A model generated the notes under the pieces. It was not told the DNA's origin and ran no database searches. It saw nothing but the letters and a program-made list of their open reading frames with translations. This document shows positions 35,968-48,384 of a stretch of 64,000 bases of DNA, one piece after another. The stretch's first letter is position 1, and each line of letters begins with the position of its first letter. The position numbers and the translations under genes were made by a program. This DNA is from Jackrogersella multiformis (taxonomy: Eukaryota > Ascomycota > Sordariomycetes > Xylariales > Hypoxylaceae), in assembly GCA_902806575.1 (NCBI GenBank), contig CADCXD010000005.1, positions 4,030,001 to 4,094,000 of the forward strand, given 5' to 3'.

Positions 35968-36797
35968 CTAGGGTTCTCCCAGCAGTCGAGCGGTGATATC
36001 GCCCATATACGCTTCCTCCAGCTCGTAATCTTGACCGTCAAGTCTGTCGATGCCGACAAATTGGAAAGCCTCAACAACTCGGTCGATATCAAAGCCCATG
36101 TTGACGAATCTGTTAATTAGGTCCTTGTTGTAACCTTGATATCTATAGAGTGTTAGCAAGTCACTACGATGGTTACCCCCATGCTCCTCAGGGCTATACC
36201 TGCTGTCGTCGACCTGCTGGGGAGCGACGGGAGTGCGAGGCTGGACGGATTGGAAGTTGGGGTTCCGAGAAGCACCAGCATGAAGCACGGCCCACTCGTG
36301 CGCTTTCTTATTGAAGGCTTCCCTGTCATTGATCATCATTCTAGCGACTTCGGCGTCTTGGGGGTCCTTAGGCTCTGGACTCTCGAAGAGGCCTTGAAGC
36401 GACAAGAGGGTAGACTTGATGGTCAGAACGGGAGACCAGGCCGAGCTTAGGGTATCGAGACAAATGGCACCCTGCAGAAGGATGTTAGTAGAGTATAGGC
36501 AACAAGGAAGTCAAGTACCTAGATAATACACACAGTCTGACTGCTGATGTTGGGGTGCCACACTTTGGTATCGAACTTCATAACAGGAGGTCGAAAGGGG
36601 TATTCATTGGGTATTTTAACGTCGACTATGAACTGACCGCCCTCGTACGGCGTACTAGGAGGACCAGGTATGCAGGCCTTAAGGTGGGTGAGGTCGCCGT
36701 TGTTATTAGCAGGCTGAGCAGTGATGCCAGATGTTCTAGTATCGGCTTCAATGTCGGCTAACTCCTTAGCCACTCGACGCGTCCTGCTCGAAGCCAT
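35968..36797 (-). CDS. ubc1: Ubiquitin-conjugating enzyme E2 with C-terminal UBA domain (Ubc1/UBE2K type)
   Basis: Three exons: 36797-36534, 36471-36200, 36142-35968 (711 bp, 236 aa). The UBC fold occupies about residues 1-150: MASSRTRRVAKELADIEAD, PSTPYEGGQFIVDVKIPNEYPFRPP, the HPN motif in WHPNISSQT, and the active-site Cys92 in GAICLDTLSSAWSP. The linker is followed by a UBA domain (about 185-236: YNKDLINRFVNMGFDIDRVVEAF). Known: Ubc1 builds K48-linked chains for proteasomal degradation, and the UBA domain helps chain assembly. Intron 1 (36533-36472) has an ACTAAC branch site. Intron 2 (36199-36143) is 57 bp, a multiple of three with no stop, so an unspliced message would encode 19 extra residues in the linker. 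Divergent from ELP3. Confidence 0.95.
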
Positions 36798-37989
36798 GGT
36801 GCGCGTAGGTAGTCCAGATGCTGCTCGGGTGGTGGTGATTGTGATATTGTGATGTTGTGATGTTGGTGTATGTGACTAGAATAGTATCGAATAGATCACG
36901 ATCGTCAGTTTATTGTATTGGTTTATTATATCGGTGTATGAAGTTGGATGGATGAATCAAGTCGTCCTAATACCGAGTAGTCGCGATGTCGAATTCTCAG
37001 TTACGAAAGATGGGGAGCCGAGTCGGGATGGTGGAATGGTAAGATAGTGATGAGAGATGGACGATTGAAGAATTTAAAGTGTGGATCTGGGAGTAGTGTA
37101 GCTTCTTAATACTTGATACCTTAGGTACCTTGGTAAGGTATTGTTAGGTATCAAATAATGAATAATATACCTACCTAGGTAGGTAGACAGCAGTGTCTGC
37201 TATAGTCTGGCCCGCAAGGGGAATAAGTGAGGCTGAATGAGAATGAAGGAAACGAACAGAGACATCAGCTCCTTGCAGACCTTGGCTCTTGACGTGACAG
37301 TTCAAAATGCGTGAATGAGTAAACTAGAACGAGAAACCCCGCAGTGAGATCTCAGACACCCTTGCGGCCAGTAAAAGTGGTAGAAGTGGTAGAAGTGGTA
37401 GAAGCGGTAGAAGTTAGTAGAAGTTGTAAATGTGTAAAAGGAAAACGGTCGGACAGTGTCTGACAGCTGAAGCTTCCAAGGTTCCCGATCATTGCAACCC
37501 CGCGATTGCCAACACCCGACTTCTTTATTTGGTACCCTGGTATTGCCCTAGGGTACTAGGGCGTAGTAGGTACCGCCTCTGTCTTATCGCATCCAATCCA
37601 CGTAGGTACCTTATGTACCTAGGTACCTACGACATGGGTCCATATTGGTACCTAGGTACCTCCAGGGTTATGTACGTAGCCGGTACCGAATACAGTGTTG
37701 GACACATGGCGGGGTGGCTATCTCCACTCAGGTCATCCTATTGATTCTTATTGGATGATCCTAATTGAATATTTCCAACCCCACCATATACACTTTATGA
37801 ATGACTGGAAGGTGCTTTAACCTACCTCCACTAGGTAAATATTTTACGTACCTAGGATTGAACCTTTAATCTTAACTTCTACAACACCAAGTCTTCTAAA
37901 GACATTAACAGAACAGCAAGAAAATACCCATATCGACCAGTCCAATACATCTACCACAAATATACACTTCGTCATATGCAACCAACGCA
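36798..37989. other. Divergent promoter region, UBC1 and ELP3
   Basis: Contains a 9-bp minisatellite (37371-37424) and TACCTAGGTA clusters (37169-37183, 37600-37662). No coding signal. Confidence 0.55.
37371..37424 (+). repeat. 9-bp tandem repeat, unit about GTAGAAGTG
   Basis: Five to six imperfect copies between UBC1 and ELP3. Confidence 0.8.
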
Positions 37990-39769
37990 ATGTCCACGAC
38001 CACGATAACAGCGACTGTGCGCAAGAAGCATGGCAACCTTCCACCCGAGAACGAACGATTCTTGCGGTGTTGCGCCGATATTGCGAATGCACTCATCGAA
38101 GACCATGATGCCTCCAAGAACCCAAAGAATCCCAAGCGGGATATCAATCTCAACAGCTTACGCTCCAAATTCTCGAGGAAGCATAAAATAGCCAGCATGC
38201 CCCCGCTGACTGCCATCATCGCTGCTGTCCCCGAGCACTACAAGAAGTACATCCTGCCGAAATTAATCGCGAAGCCTATTCGTACGTCGAATCTCAAGAA
38301 GAAATTAAATTATTTCTGTCTATTGCGCTGACTGGTACTTAGGCACTTCCTCCGGCATTGCGGTTGTAGCTGTCATGTGTAAGCCGCATAGATGCCCCCA
38401 TATCGCCTTCACTGGCAATATCTGCGTCTACTGCCCAGGCGGGCCCGACTCCGACTTCGAATATAGCACCCAGTCCTATACAGGTTACGAACCGACATCT
38501 ATGCGCGCCATCCGCGCCCGATACGATCCTTTTGAACAAGCTCGCGGTCGCGTCGACCAGCTAAAGTCTCTGGGACACTCGGTTGACAAGGTCGAATATA
38601 TCATCATGGGTGGTACATTCATGTCGCTATCTATACCCTACCGCGAAGAGTTTATTTCCCAGCTTCACAATGCTCTGAGCGGCTACCAAACAACAAACGT
38701 CGACGAGGCGGTCGAGGCCGGTGAGATGAGTAACATCAAATGCGTCGGTATAACCATCGAAACTCGGCCAGATTACTGTCTGCAACCACATCTGACTGAC
38801 ATGCTTCGCTATGGATGCACCCGCTTGGAGATCGGTGTTCAATCACTATACGAGGATGTTGCGCGGGATACCAACAGAGGACACACTGTAGCAGCAGTTG
38901 CTGAAACATTCTGCCTTGCTAAGGACGCTGGATTTAAAGTCGTTTCCCATATGATGCCGGATTTACCAAACGTGGGCATGGAACGTGATCTAGACCAATT
39001 TAGAGAATATTTCGAAAACCCATCATTCCGAACTGACGGATTGAAGATTTATCCTACGCTAGTTATCCGTGGCACAGGGCTTTATGAGTTGTGGCGGACG
39101 GGTCGTTACAAGAACTATACGCCAAACGATTTAATCGACATCGTCGCTAGGATTCTAGCCCTTGTGCCTCCTTGGACTAGAATCTATCGAGTTCAGAGAG
39201 ATATCCCGATGCCGCTAGTCACGTCAGGTGTTGAGAATGGAAATCTGAGAGAGTTGGCTCTTGCTCGGATGAAGGACTTCGGTACGACTTGCCGTGACGT
39301 GAGAACACGCGAGGTCGGCATCAATGAAGTCAAGCACAAGATCCGGCCAAATCAGATCGAGCTGGTCCGTCGTGATTATACTGCTAATGGTGGCTGGGAG
39401 ACTTTCCTAGCATATGAGGATCCTAAGCAAGATATCTTAGTCGCTCTGCTCCGTTTGCGAAAATGCACGGAGAAGTACACCTACCGCGAGGAATTGACCG
39501 GCCAACAAACTAGTCTGGTCAGAGAACTCCACGTCTACGGAACCGCTGTGCCAGTACATGCGAGAGACCCTAAGAAGTTCCAGCACCAAGGCTTCGGTAC
39601 CCTCCTGATGGAAGAGGCCGAACGTATTGCCCGCGACGAGCATGGAAGCGACAAGATTAGCGTCATCAGCGGCGTCGGGGTGAGGAGCTATTATAGAAAA
39701 CTCGGATATTGGTTGGATGGACCCTATATGAGCAAGCGGCTTGATGGTCGCACACACGAACAATCTTGA
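37990..39769 (+). CDS. elp3: Elongator complex catalytic subunit Elp3
   Basis: Two exons: 37990-38281 and 38343-39769 (1719 bp, 572 aa), intron 38282-38342 in phase 1. The N-terminal tRNA-binding part leads to KPIRTSSGIAVVAVMCKPHRCPH. The radical-SAM cluster is C115-x9-C125-x2-C128 (in FTGNICVYCPGGPDSDFEY). The TIM-barrel continues with GGTFMS, ETRPDYC and RLEIGVQS. The C-terminal GNAT acetyltransferase domain holds ELHVYGTAVPV, FQHQGFGTLLMEEAERIA and YYRKLGYWLDGPYM. Known: Elp3 makes the cm5U34-type wobble-uridine modification on tRNAs within Elongator. All key residues are present and the length fits (yeast 557 aa). Confidence 0.97.
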
Positions 39770-40605
39770 ACGCAATAAACCTGCCTTTGACGGCTATAAA
39801 ATGATATCCCAGCATATCATCCTCAAAATCTTGAAAGCAGCATTAGGTGTTAAGATGATCTCATGGGCCACTTTCCTCATATCCATTAACTCTTCCTCAC
39901 ACGATGACCTCCCGTTCATATGTGGGAACAGGCTTGATGGAATGGAAGATTCGATCGAAGATAAGACGAAATGGCATGCATACCACGATTAGACAGTGGA
40001 AGCCAGCTTATTTTAAGTGATACTGAAGTTATACTGATTTCAGAGTCCGTCCTACCTCGGAGTCCTACCTACTTAGATGCCTACCTAGTTAGGTGTCTGG
40101 GTACTTTGCTATAGGTACCTATGGAATCGTCAACACGCAAACGCGATGATGCTAGATCTGGCTGCTGTGCATCGAAACTCGACGTGCGAGCTCCTGCGAG
40201 CATGTCCTAAGCCACCTTACCTAGGTATCTAGGTAGGTAACCATCAGTGCTATGATTGTTATAAGGCTTTTTGCTCGGATTTCTTGCCAGCCCATGCAAA
40301 TACCTCTGTCGTAACATGAATGATATTGTGTTCTGGGTTATTTCGACTGCCGCACTGATGCAGCAACGCTACCCCCATAATATATATACGACTAGGCCTT
40401 GATCATTGTTCAGTCTAGCCTTCGACTCAGACTCCAGCACGGGTGATGACGGGGACTCGAATAAGAAAAATCTGATATTAGAGCAGTTGAATTGCAGTTT
40501 ACCTAAAGCCGTCTAAGTAGTGTCAAATGCATTCCTCGCGGTGCCTGGTTAGACTACGGTTCTACCTAGAGGATATCTAAAGATATACGTTTTAAAGCCA
40601 TGTGT
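39770..40605. other. Intergenic, 3' ends of ELP3 and MFS genes
   Basis: Convergent gap with TACCTAGGTA-type elements (about 40074-40095 and 40218-40240). No gene seen. Confidence 0.5.
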
Positions 40606-42803
40606 TTACGCGCTTTCGTCCTTCTTAACGTGTTCTATAGTAGCCTCGACCTTCTCCGTCATCAAATCCTTGACTCCCTTCAACAGCGCCACGGCGACTA
40701 TGGCTAGCACGACGAAGGGAATGACGCTTGCCCATGCTAGTCGATACGCATAAGTGTATTGCCATCTGCTAGCCTCGATAGCCGTAGCCCAGATCGCCGG
40801 TGTCGCGGCATCGACCCCTGATCCTATTTGACCAGCATCAAGAGCTTCTAGAAGCGCTGGTATACTGCTCTCAGGCAAGCCCGCGTCGACGGCCGCGCCA
40901 CCGACGCCCACAGCATAGTGGCTGGATAATCTGCTGTTAATAATCGCGTTTAAGACGGCTGATCCGAAAGCTCCACCAATAGCGCGCGCCGAGAAGCCGA
41001 GGCCCGTCGCTGTCGACAGAAAGGCGTGCGGTGCCGTGAACTGGATACAAGCTACGAGAAGTGTGAGAGGTCCCGCCTGTCCGATGCCCGCCAGCACATT
41101 TAAGCCATGTTGCGCAGAGCTCCATGATGGCTGGATAGTTGCGTAGCAGATGGTTCTGTTTGATCCGGACCCATGTATCAGTTGGTTATTCACATTGGCT
41201 TCGTGTTCTTTTTGGGGCAGGGCAAGGGGCTTACACGATGAGAAACACAGTAAAAGTTACGAGCAAGGGAGCCTGCATATCCTTGAACCGAGTTGCATAC
41301 CACGTTATAGGTATGCTGGCGAACAAGACGGGGAGCTGGTAGCTCAGCTGGCGGACTGAGATATGCCACGCGTCGGATTCGAATCCTAGGTGGAGCACAA
41401 TCTGCGGCACGACCGAGTTGACAGCGCTATAGAAGATCCAGCCTTCGACTGCGAAGGCGAATATCGAGTATGCGAAATTGGCGTTCTTCCGGAAGAAGAC
41501 GTGGGCGACTAGACCGTCGGATCGTCCTCTCCATTCTACTATTATCAGCCGAGTGATCACGCCCGCTGCGTTGAGGGGGCAGTCTCTGAATCTGATTTCG
41601 AAGACATGGTTCCTTACGTACCGTAAAGAGCAAAGAAGGTTAACAATACCAAGCCAATACTAAGCGGTGCGGCGACGTGAGGGTCCGACCACGGGTATGC
41701 TCCTCCAGCCCAATCAAGCGCAAGGAGCATGAGCGTTGCGCTACTGATGAATAGTACAGATCCAATAGGATCACAAGCCCATATATAGTCTCGTAGCGAC
41801 ATTTTAGGGTATTCGATATTCTTTGGTGGCCAGTAGAAGCAGAAGAGCCCTATCGACGTGATGGCATGGAAGCCGGCCTGGATCCAGAAGATATACCGCC
41901 ATCCGCCAGCATTGACGTTTGTTACCGCGCCAGCACCGAGGGAACCGATCCTATTTTCTTCTACTTAGCCCCTCAACAAAACGCCTGGTGAATGTCTCCC
42001 AGATGTACACCTTAATATTCAAAGGAGTCTAGGGTGGAAACTAGGAACGCGGACTTACAGTCCAGCCACAGCACCTCCTATAAAGCCGAGGCCATTAGCC
42101 ACAGCACGGTACTTGAGTGGCAGGATCTCGGAAGGAATCGCCTGCACGATAGATATCGTAGACAACGTCACGCCGATGAGAATTCCGCCGCCAATGAGCA
42201 TGCTCATCGATGTTGCCTTGGCGGATATGACGGCGCCTACGAACGCAATCAGGGGTGGCACTACCGCCAGGAGCTTCCTGTCTAGCACGTCGGATAGGCG
42301 GCCTACTATCGGCGACAGCACGGACTGCATGAGCAGTGGACCCTAGGGAGTTCTTGGTTAGCTCTGGCACAACGGCGAGCACAGAGAGGAGCAGCGAGTA
42401 CCTGGATGATCCAACCAGCTATCGAGGCGTCTCCTAAATCGCGGACAATAAACGCAATGACAGATCCCGCGGCCACGACTACGAATACCTGGGCCATGAT
42501 GCTATTTACTATGGTTAGCATAGGGACTCTATCACAGATGAGCAAGTATACGGGCATACTCACGCGAAGCAAGTTATGAACACCACCAGCTACATGGTTT
42601 CAAAGATGTTAGAGCGCATATACCAACTAAATAAGTCAAATTTGTATGGCCCGTACCCATGATCTCCAGCTCAGCTGGACGTGGTAGGCCTCCTCGATTG
42701 CCTCCTGCTCGATAGGCACGACTTCGAGTTTTTCCTTGTGGCTCGTATTGGGCTTCTGGTCTTCTATTGAAGCCACAGTGGGCTTTTCCGACGCGGAAGA
42801 CAT
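40606..42803 (-). CDS. MFS efflux transporter, fungal TRI12-like (14-TM type)
   Basis: Seven exons: 42803-42657, 42589-42564, 42501-42402, 42342-42059, 41950-41622, 41535-41235, 41155-40606 (1737 bp, 578 aa). A hydrophilic N-terminus of about 48 residues leads into the first helix (LVVFITCFA), then WIIQGPLLMQSVLSPIVGRLSDVLDRKLLA (the MFS loop 2-3 motif), IPSEILPLKYRAVANG, GGWRYIFWIQAGFH, FAVEGWIFYSAVNSVVPQI and, near the end, LSTATGLGFSARAIGGAFGSAVLNAII. This pattern is that of the TRI12-type pump family. Known: proton-driven export of small metabolites or drugs at the plasma membrane; the family also includes siderophore transporters. The substrate is unknown, and no biosynthetic backbone gene is nearby. 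The short exons 1-3 break the N-terminal helices but all frames close. Confidence 0.92.
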
Positions 42804-43358
42804 ACTGGAATAGGGTAGCAGAATTCAAAATATGGAAATAATCTGTAGTAAAGGAAAAGGTAGTGATTTTACTATGAAGAGTTAAACAGGAGCAGCCATC
42901 CTTTTATTAAACCTCCGCGCCATTATACCCTAGGTACCTAGGTAATCATCTGGGCCTCTAGACTGGTCCCCATATATATGTCCTTTGTCAATTCCCGAAT
43001 CATTTATGCCCTGCAGCACTTCAGCTGAAGATGTGGATATGTTCACCCACTACCCCAACTTGTTTATGAATGACAAATGCGGAGACCCCGGACTTATACA
43101 CGGCAGTTATATTAATAGGAGTCTACTGCGGGGTCAGAACTGGAGAGTCGGGACAGCTCCTTACAAACCCCCATACGAGGGCAGACGACGGCACGTATTA
43201 GGTTATGAACGACAAGAGACATGTACGATGCCGTCCTATGTGAATCAGAGCAGAGTCTCCCCCCTTTTCCCCATCTCGTCGAGACGAGACTTTACTTGGT
43301 GAAGAAAAAGTAATTACCTATATACCCTCTTAAATCTTCTAATACCTACCTAGATGCC
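42804..43358. other. Intergenic, MFS promoter and SDR 3' end
   Basis: No gene; TACCTAGGTA at 42932-42943 and a cluster at 43344-43380. Confidence 0.5.
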
Positions 43359-44609
43359 TTAGGTACCTAGGTAGGTATATAATTTATATTGGGCTGATGG
43401 TGAACCTAGGAAATGATAGCTGCGGACACATATTTCCTCAACCGCGGCAACTTCTTTTAGCTCGTTCGTTCGTTCTCTGTCCACTCCCAGTCTTCTCGAC
43501 AGATCCTCGTTCTTCGCTACCGTCGTCTCTTTATCGGGCAAGCCTATAGGCTCGTAGTACTTGCCGCTAACTACTTCAGGGCTCGTCGCCGCCCATAAAT
43601 GGTTCCTAACTCCAACAGGCACGGACACACAAATAAGCGGAGCGATGGGGTTTGTTAAGCGAACGAGGAGACTCTCCTTGCTCAAGGAGGAAGCCATCCC
43701 GGTAAGAATCCTTCCTGGATGCACAGAAGCTGTTTTTAAATCCGGATAGTTGCGTCCTAGCTCCTTGGCAAGACAGATGAGAGCTACCTTGCTCTGTCCA
43801 TACCGTTGGGAGTATGACTATAATATTAACAATATATTAGCATCTACTCAGTTGGACCGGAAATATGGCCTCGTAAATCTCGCAGCATCGCATGCATGAT
43901 AAGAGCGCACCATTTCCGCACAGTCGGTTCTTAGCCTGTTGAACCGGATCCCCTCCTTTGGCGCCATGGCGTGTCCCTCGCTCGAAACGACAACCACCCT
44001 CACGTCGGCACTCGATTGCTGCCGCGCCGTGCGTAGCATCATCGGTACCAATAGTTTCGATAGGGGCGCGTGGCCAAGATAGTTGAGCCCGAAGTGAATC
44101 TCGTACTCTGCGCTCGTCGTTCCTGTCGCGACGAGTATTATCCCGGCGTTAAGTATGAGGATGTCGAGCCGCTCTTCACGGCCGATAAACTCAGCTGCAC
44201 ACCTTCGGACGCTCTCGAAGGACGTAAGATCCAACCCGAGAAATCGAACCTCGGTAGGCTTGGCGGTCTCGTGGCCCTCAGGGCTGGACTCTCCGTAGGC
44301 CTCGCGAGTGACCCGATCGACGAGATTCTTACTTGCGCCCTCGTCCCGCGGTAGGTCCGCAATGTAGATGCGAGCGGGTCATCCGTTCCGAGCAAGCTCA
44401 ACGGCCGTTTGGCGACCTAGATCCCCTGCAGCTCCTGTAATGGGGATGGCCTTTCCTGCCAACGACGAGATGTCGTAGGCAGGGTCGAAGGAGGAGTTCT
44501 TGTTCCGCGATCCGAATAAGGTGACTCGGGCCATCTCCCGGAATTCACTCATGATGAGAGTAAGGCCGACTATGATGAGGAGACCGATGACGAGAGTAGA
44601 AAGCATCAT
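43359..44609 (-). pseudogene. Short-chain dehydrogenase with an in-frame stop
   Basis: Two exons: 44609-43911 and 43817-43359, intron 43910-43818 (GTGCGC...TATAG). This gives 385 codons in one frame apart from a single TGA at codon 77 (44381-44379). An N-terminal membrane anchor (STLVIGLLIIVGLTLI) is followed by the NADP-binding TGAAGDLG motif. After the stop come LDILILNAGI (NAG motif) and the catalytic YGQSK (Y239, K243). Everything beyond the stop is well kept, so the lesion is recent, an assembly error, or tolerated. The stop interrupts the segment after helix 1 of the Rossmann fold (ELARNG-stop-PARIYIADLP); many relatives have Arg there, which needs only a C-to-T change. Substrate unknown. 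Head-to-tail with the MFS pump, so they may once have shared a task. Confidence 0.8.
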
Positions 44610-46121
44610 TTAGCTATTCGATATTTTGAAACTGCTTTTACGAGTGTGATAGTGAGATACCTTGCTACAGCGGAACTGAATATTATACTTAGCTCGAGTT
44701 GTTCCCTGTATATTTTGCAACTGATCTAGTAAGGCGTCGATCGATTAGTCGTTTTATGTTTGGCCAGGTCGTATAACTGGAGTTTTATCGAATTAATGGG
44801 TGTTTCTTAAGAAGAACTAGCCTAGGTTAATACGGCAAAGGTATCGCAGCATACCCCTGAGAAGGAAATGGTCAAGGTAAGACTACTTGTTTCCAGAACA
44901 GAAGGGTGTTTTCGACGAGTACCTACCTAAGGTATGCAATTTTACTTTACCTGATGACTTATTACCTTACCTTGTGTTGTCATCATGCTGGCTTACTGGT
45001 AGGTAAATTGTCTCCATGAATAGTCGACGTTCCTCTCTTCTTTAATATTCAATATTTCAAGGAAACGAGCTCCGTCCAAACCCGAGTTACGCTATGCTTC
45101 TGCGTAAGAGCATTCACTTTCGCCTTCGGTTAGAAAAGAAAACGATAGAACCACCTAACTCTATAAAATGTTAGCATCAGGTTACTGTCTCTCGAGCGGC
45201 TAAGTGAGCATTATAACGTGTTTGAATTAACAATTAGTTTAAGCTACGATATAACCCCTTAACCAAATCATACTAATCGTATACACGTCGTGGCTAAGTC
45301 CCAAAGAACGACAAGGCAATGGCTGTTTCCTCAGGATACCACGAAGAAAGCAAGCTGCGGATGAGCTCATGCTGGTTTAGAGAATGATGACGACTGATTT
45401 CTTGGGTTAAGCTAAGGTCAGAAGGCTGTTTCGTTTTATAAGTAAATTATGAATAAGATAAATACTAATGATGGAATGTAATTCCGAACTTGTACGAGAT
45501 ATCCTTATTAGTGCCCCAGCGAAACTAGAAATTTGGCAGAAAATGGGTCGTTGCAGTTCCTAAAAGTTTGTTGCCACCGGCTGAAATGGTCGTCTTATGG
45601 TATTTCATTGCCGTGTCTGTACGCCTCAGTTCGACGAGTAGAGATTTGATTTTTCTATCTAGGGTATACGCAGGTATTCGACGCCTATGCAGACTTTCCC
45701 TTGCGCGGCATCGTTGACACCATCGGCAAGACAGGGCCATGGGCATAAGAAAAAGTGAGGACTTATATGGAAGACCCGATGCCTCTCAATTTCTCCTTAG
45801 CAGCAGACTGTCACCAGGACATTACACCGAGTACTAAATGCGCGGGAGAGCATGTGAAGAGTATGAAGGCTTGTTGGTAGACAAATACAACAAGATACAA
45901 TGCACTATCCGCCATCCGCCCCTCCGTCTATCATAGAGTTAAGTAAAAAGACATGATGCTTTCCTGTCAACTAATGCAGCCTAGCTTGCCACTACAACAC
46001 TTGCTTCCATGTTTGCTTCCGTATGGACACAGCATTACAAATCTCCCGGCCATCTAGGCTTGTCGAGGCTGTACAACATCTAGTCAACCGCCCCTTTCTA
46101 TCCATATAGGAGACATGATAT
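44610..46121. other. Intergenic, SDR promoter and LSC1 3' region
   Basis: About 1.5 kb without recognised coding sequence; moderately AT-rich. Confidence 0.5.
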
Positions 46122-47540
46122 TTATAGCAGATCTCGTTTGACAAAGGCCTCCCGCATAGCCCGTCCCAGACCAGCGGGCGAGCGCTCTACTACCACGCCA
46201 GCAGCCTCCAGAGCCTTGATCTTGGAGTCTGCGCCACCCTTTCCACCTGACACGATGGCACCAGCGTGGCCCATTCGTCGTCCCGGAGGCGCGCTGATAC
46301 CGGCGATGAAGCTGACAACGGGCTTGCCGCCGTTGACGGTGTTATTCGCCTTGAGGAAGTCGGCAGCATCCTCCTCCGCCGATCCACCAATCTCTCCAAT
46401 CATGATAATACCGTCCGTCTCCTCATCTTTCAGGAAAACATTGAGGCAGTCGATAAAGTTGGTTCCGCTGAAGGGGTCACCACCAATGCCAACGACGAGG
46501 GACTGCCCGAGGCCGGCCTGAGTGGTCTGGTTGACGGCTTCGTAAGTCAGGGTGCCGGAACGAGAAACGATACCAATGCGGCCGCGCTTGTGGATGAAGC
46601 CAGGCATGATGCCGATCTTGCACTGGCCAGGAGCTATGATGCCAGGGCAGTTGGGACCAACGAGGCGGGTCTTGGATTGCGACTTGAGGATGTCGGTAAT
46701 ACGGACCATGTCTTTTTGGACTCGATTAGAAGCGATAATAAACGGCGAGTAGAAGCGTTGGGACTAGGAACTAACCATGCTGGGGAATACCCTCGGTGAT
46801 GCAAACGACGAGGGGGATTTCAGCAGTGATAGCTTCCTCGATACCAGCAGCGGCTAGAGGGGGACTGTGAGGAAAGGCTTTGATCAGCATCTTCTGCTCG
46901 AGTTGCCCGTAGCCGTGGCCGTAGCCGTGGCCGTAGCCGTACACGTACACGGCCTTGTTCTAAACCGGCGATTCGACACTTACGGTACAAAGATAGCGGT
47001 GGCAGTTGCGCCAGTCTGTTTCACAGCTTCGCCAACGTTGGCGAAGACGGGAAGACCGAGATGTTCCTGACCAGCCTTCTTAGGATTTGTGCCTCCTACG
47101 ACCTTGGTGCCTATTCATGGATAACCATTAGAACCTTCGTCCTTCCTCGCGTAAAGAGATGTTTGGAAGAGCGTGTTATGAGGCTATGAGGCAGGGTATA
47201 TTTACCATATTCGATGGCTTGTTGAGCATGGAAACTGTGGGCAAGCGAATTGTTAGCACGAGATGAGCCTTTTCTGGGATAAAGGATAGAGGGTAGAGGA
47301 TAGGGGATAGGTCAAGATAATGACTCCGATCTGGATGAGGTAATATATGAAAATAGTCATGACCAGCGCTTACGTTCCCTGTTTTCCGGTAAATCCTTGG
47401 AAGATGACCTTGGTCTCGGAGTTTATGCGCAGGTTATTGATGGTTTGCGAGTAAGGGGAGTTGGTAGAGCTGTAGGCTCGTCGGGAAAGCTGGCGCACGA
47501 CGGCAGCGCCTGGCCGCAGATGTCTCGAGAACGCTTGCAT
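46122..47540 (-). CDS. lsc1: Succinyl-CoA ligase alpha subunit, mitochondrial
   Basis: Five exons: 47540-47374, 47234-47206, 47110-46984, 46864-46776, 46711-46122 (1002 bp, 333 aa). The N-terminus (MQAFSRHLRPGAAVVRQLSRRAYSS) is a typical mitochondrial presequence. The CoA-binding part contains [23 protein letters not shown] and GGTNPKKAGQEH. The ligase part has GPNCPGIIAPGQCKIGIMPG, GIGGDPFSGTNF and the phospho-histidine loop RMGHAGAIVSGG (H286). Known: with the beta subunit it converts succinyl-CoA to succinate with ATP or GTP formation in the TCA cycle. Exon 2 is only 29 bp. Intron 3 (46983-46865) holds a 12-bp minisatellite. Divergent from RPT2. Confidence 0.96.
46907..46940 (+). repeat. 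12-bp minisatellite inside an LSC1 intron
   Basis: Unit CCGTAGCCGTGG, about 2.8 copies, lying entirely within intron 3 of LSC1. Confidence 0.85.
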
Positions 47541-48384
47541 CTTTGCAGCAATTGACCTATAGGAAGCTGTAGGAGGGGGGAAAGCTTCCGATAGATAAAT
47601 AGCGCGAGTGTTTGGGGTACAAGGTAGAAAGGAGGTTTTGTAGAATAGAAAGAGTTATTTACGACGATGACGAAAGGGGGGAGAAGAGGAAGAAAAATAG
47701 GTAAAGCTTCAAGTTACTTTGGAACGTATCTACCCTAGGTAGGCTAGGTACCTAGATACCTATCAAAAACCTTGGAGGTCAAAAGTCAAAAGCCAAAAGT
47801 TGTAATACCGCAAACTTTCAAACCTTCCAAGCCCAGGTGGTTCCCAAGATTCAAAACCGGCAGTACCTAGGTAGCTTGCACATGCACTGGCCACATGCTT
47901 CATACATGTATAAGTACCTAGGTACCTAGATATTTTATCGGGCCTGTCGGGACAAGAACCCCGGCACATTCCGATACCTACATGCATGTACCGACACCGT
48001 TACATAAGCTCTGGGTACCTAGGTACCTAAAGATGTCTCTAAGTACCTCGATACCTAGGCAGGCACGATCCTGTGCACGCGTTTCCCTTTGGGCGCCTGA
48101 TTTCTAAACGCTAGAGCCAACTAAGACAGCAGCAGTAGCCGCAGCAGCTTCAGTCGTTTACCTTAAACATTCATCAAACTTCAGATATTCATCATCATCA
48201 TCATCCATTCCGTCCATACACTCTTCCAACCCCAATCCCAATCGCCGTTCATCCTTCACCTTCTTGTGGAGTTTTTACATCGTCTATCTAGTTTCATTAT
48301 ACTTAGATTCCCGTCAACTAATAAGCTACTCTCTATTCGCCTCACGTATTGCCTCGACCCGATCCAGGCAGTCAGCTTGTCAAA
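47541..48384. other. Divergent promoter region, LSC1 and RPT2
   Basis: Contains TACCTAGGTA clusters (47740-47762, 47918-47932, 48013-48058), an (ATC)n tract at 48189-48206 and a pyrimidine-rich RPT2 leader. Confidence 0.55.

Noticed and set aside
41360..41400. T-arm-like GGATTCGAATCC resembling a tRNA end
   Set aside because: It lies in an exon of the MFS gene and no cloverleaf can be formed around it.
44379..44381. Programmed stop-codon readthrough or selenocysteine at the SDR TGA
   Set aside because: Fungi generally lack selenocysteine insertion, the stop lies inside the Rossmann fold rather than at a C-terminal extension, and the downstream base context is not the strong CUA type.
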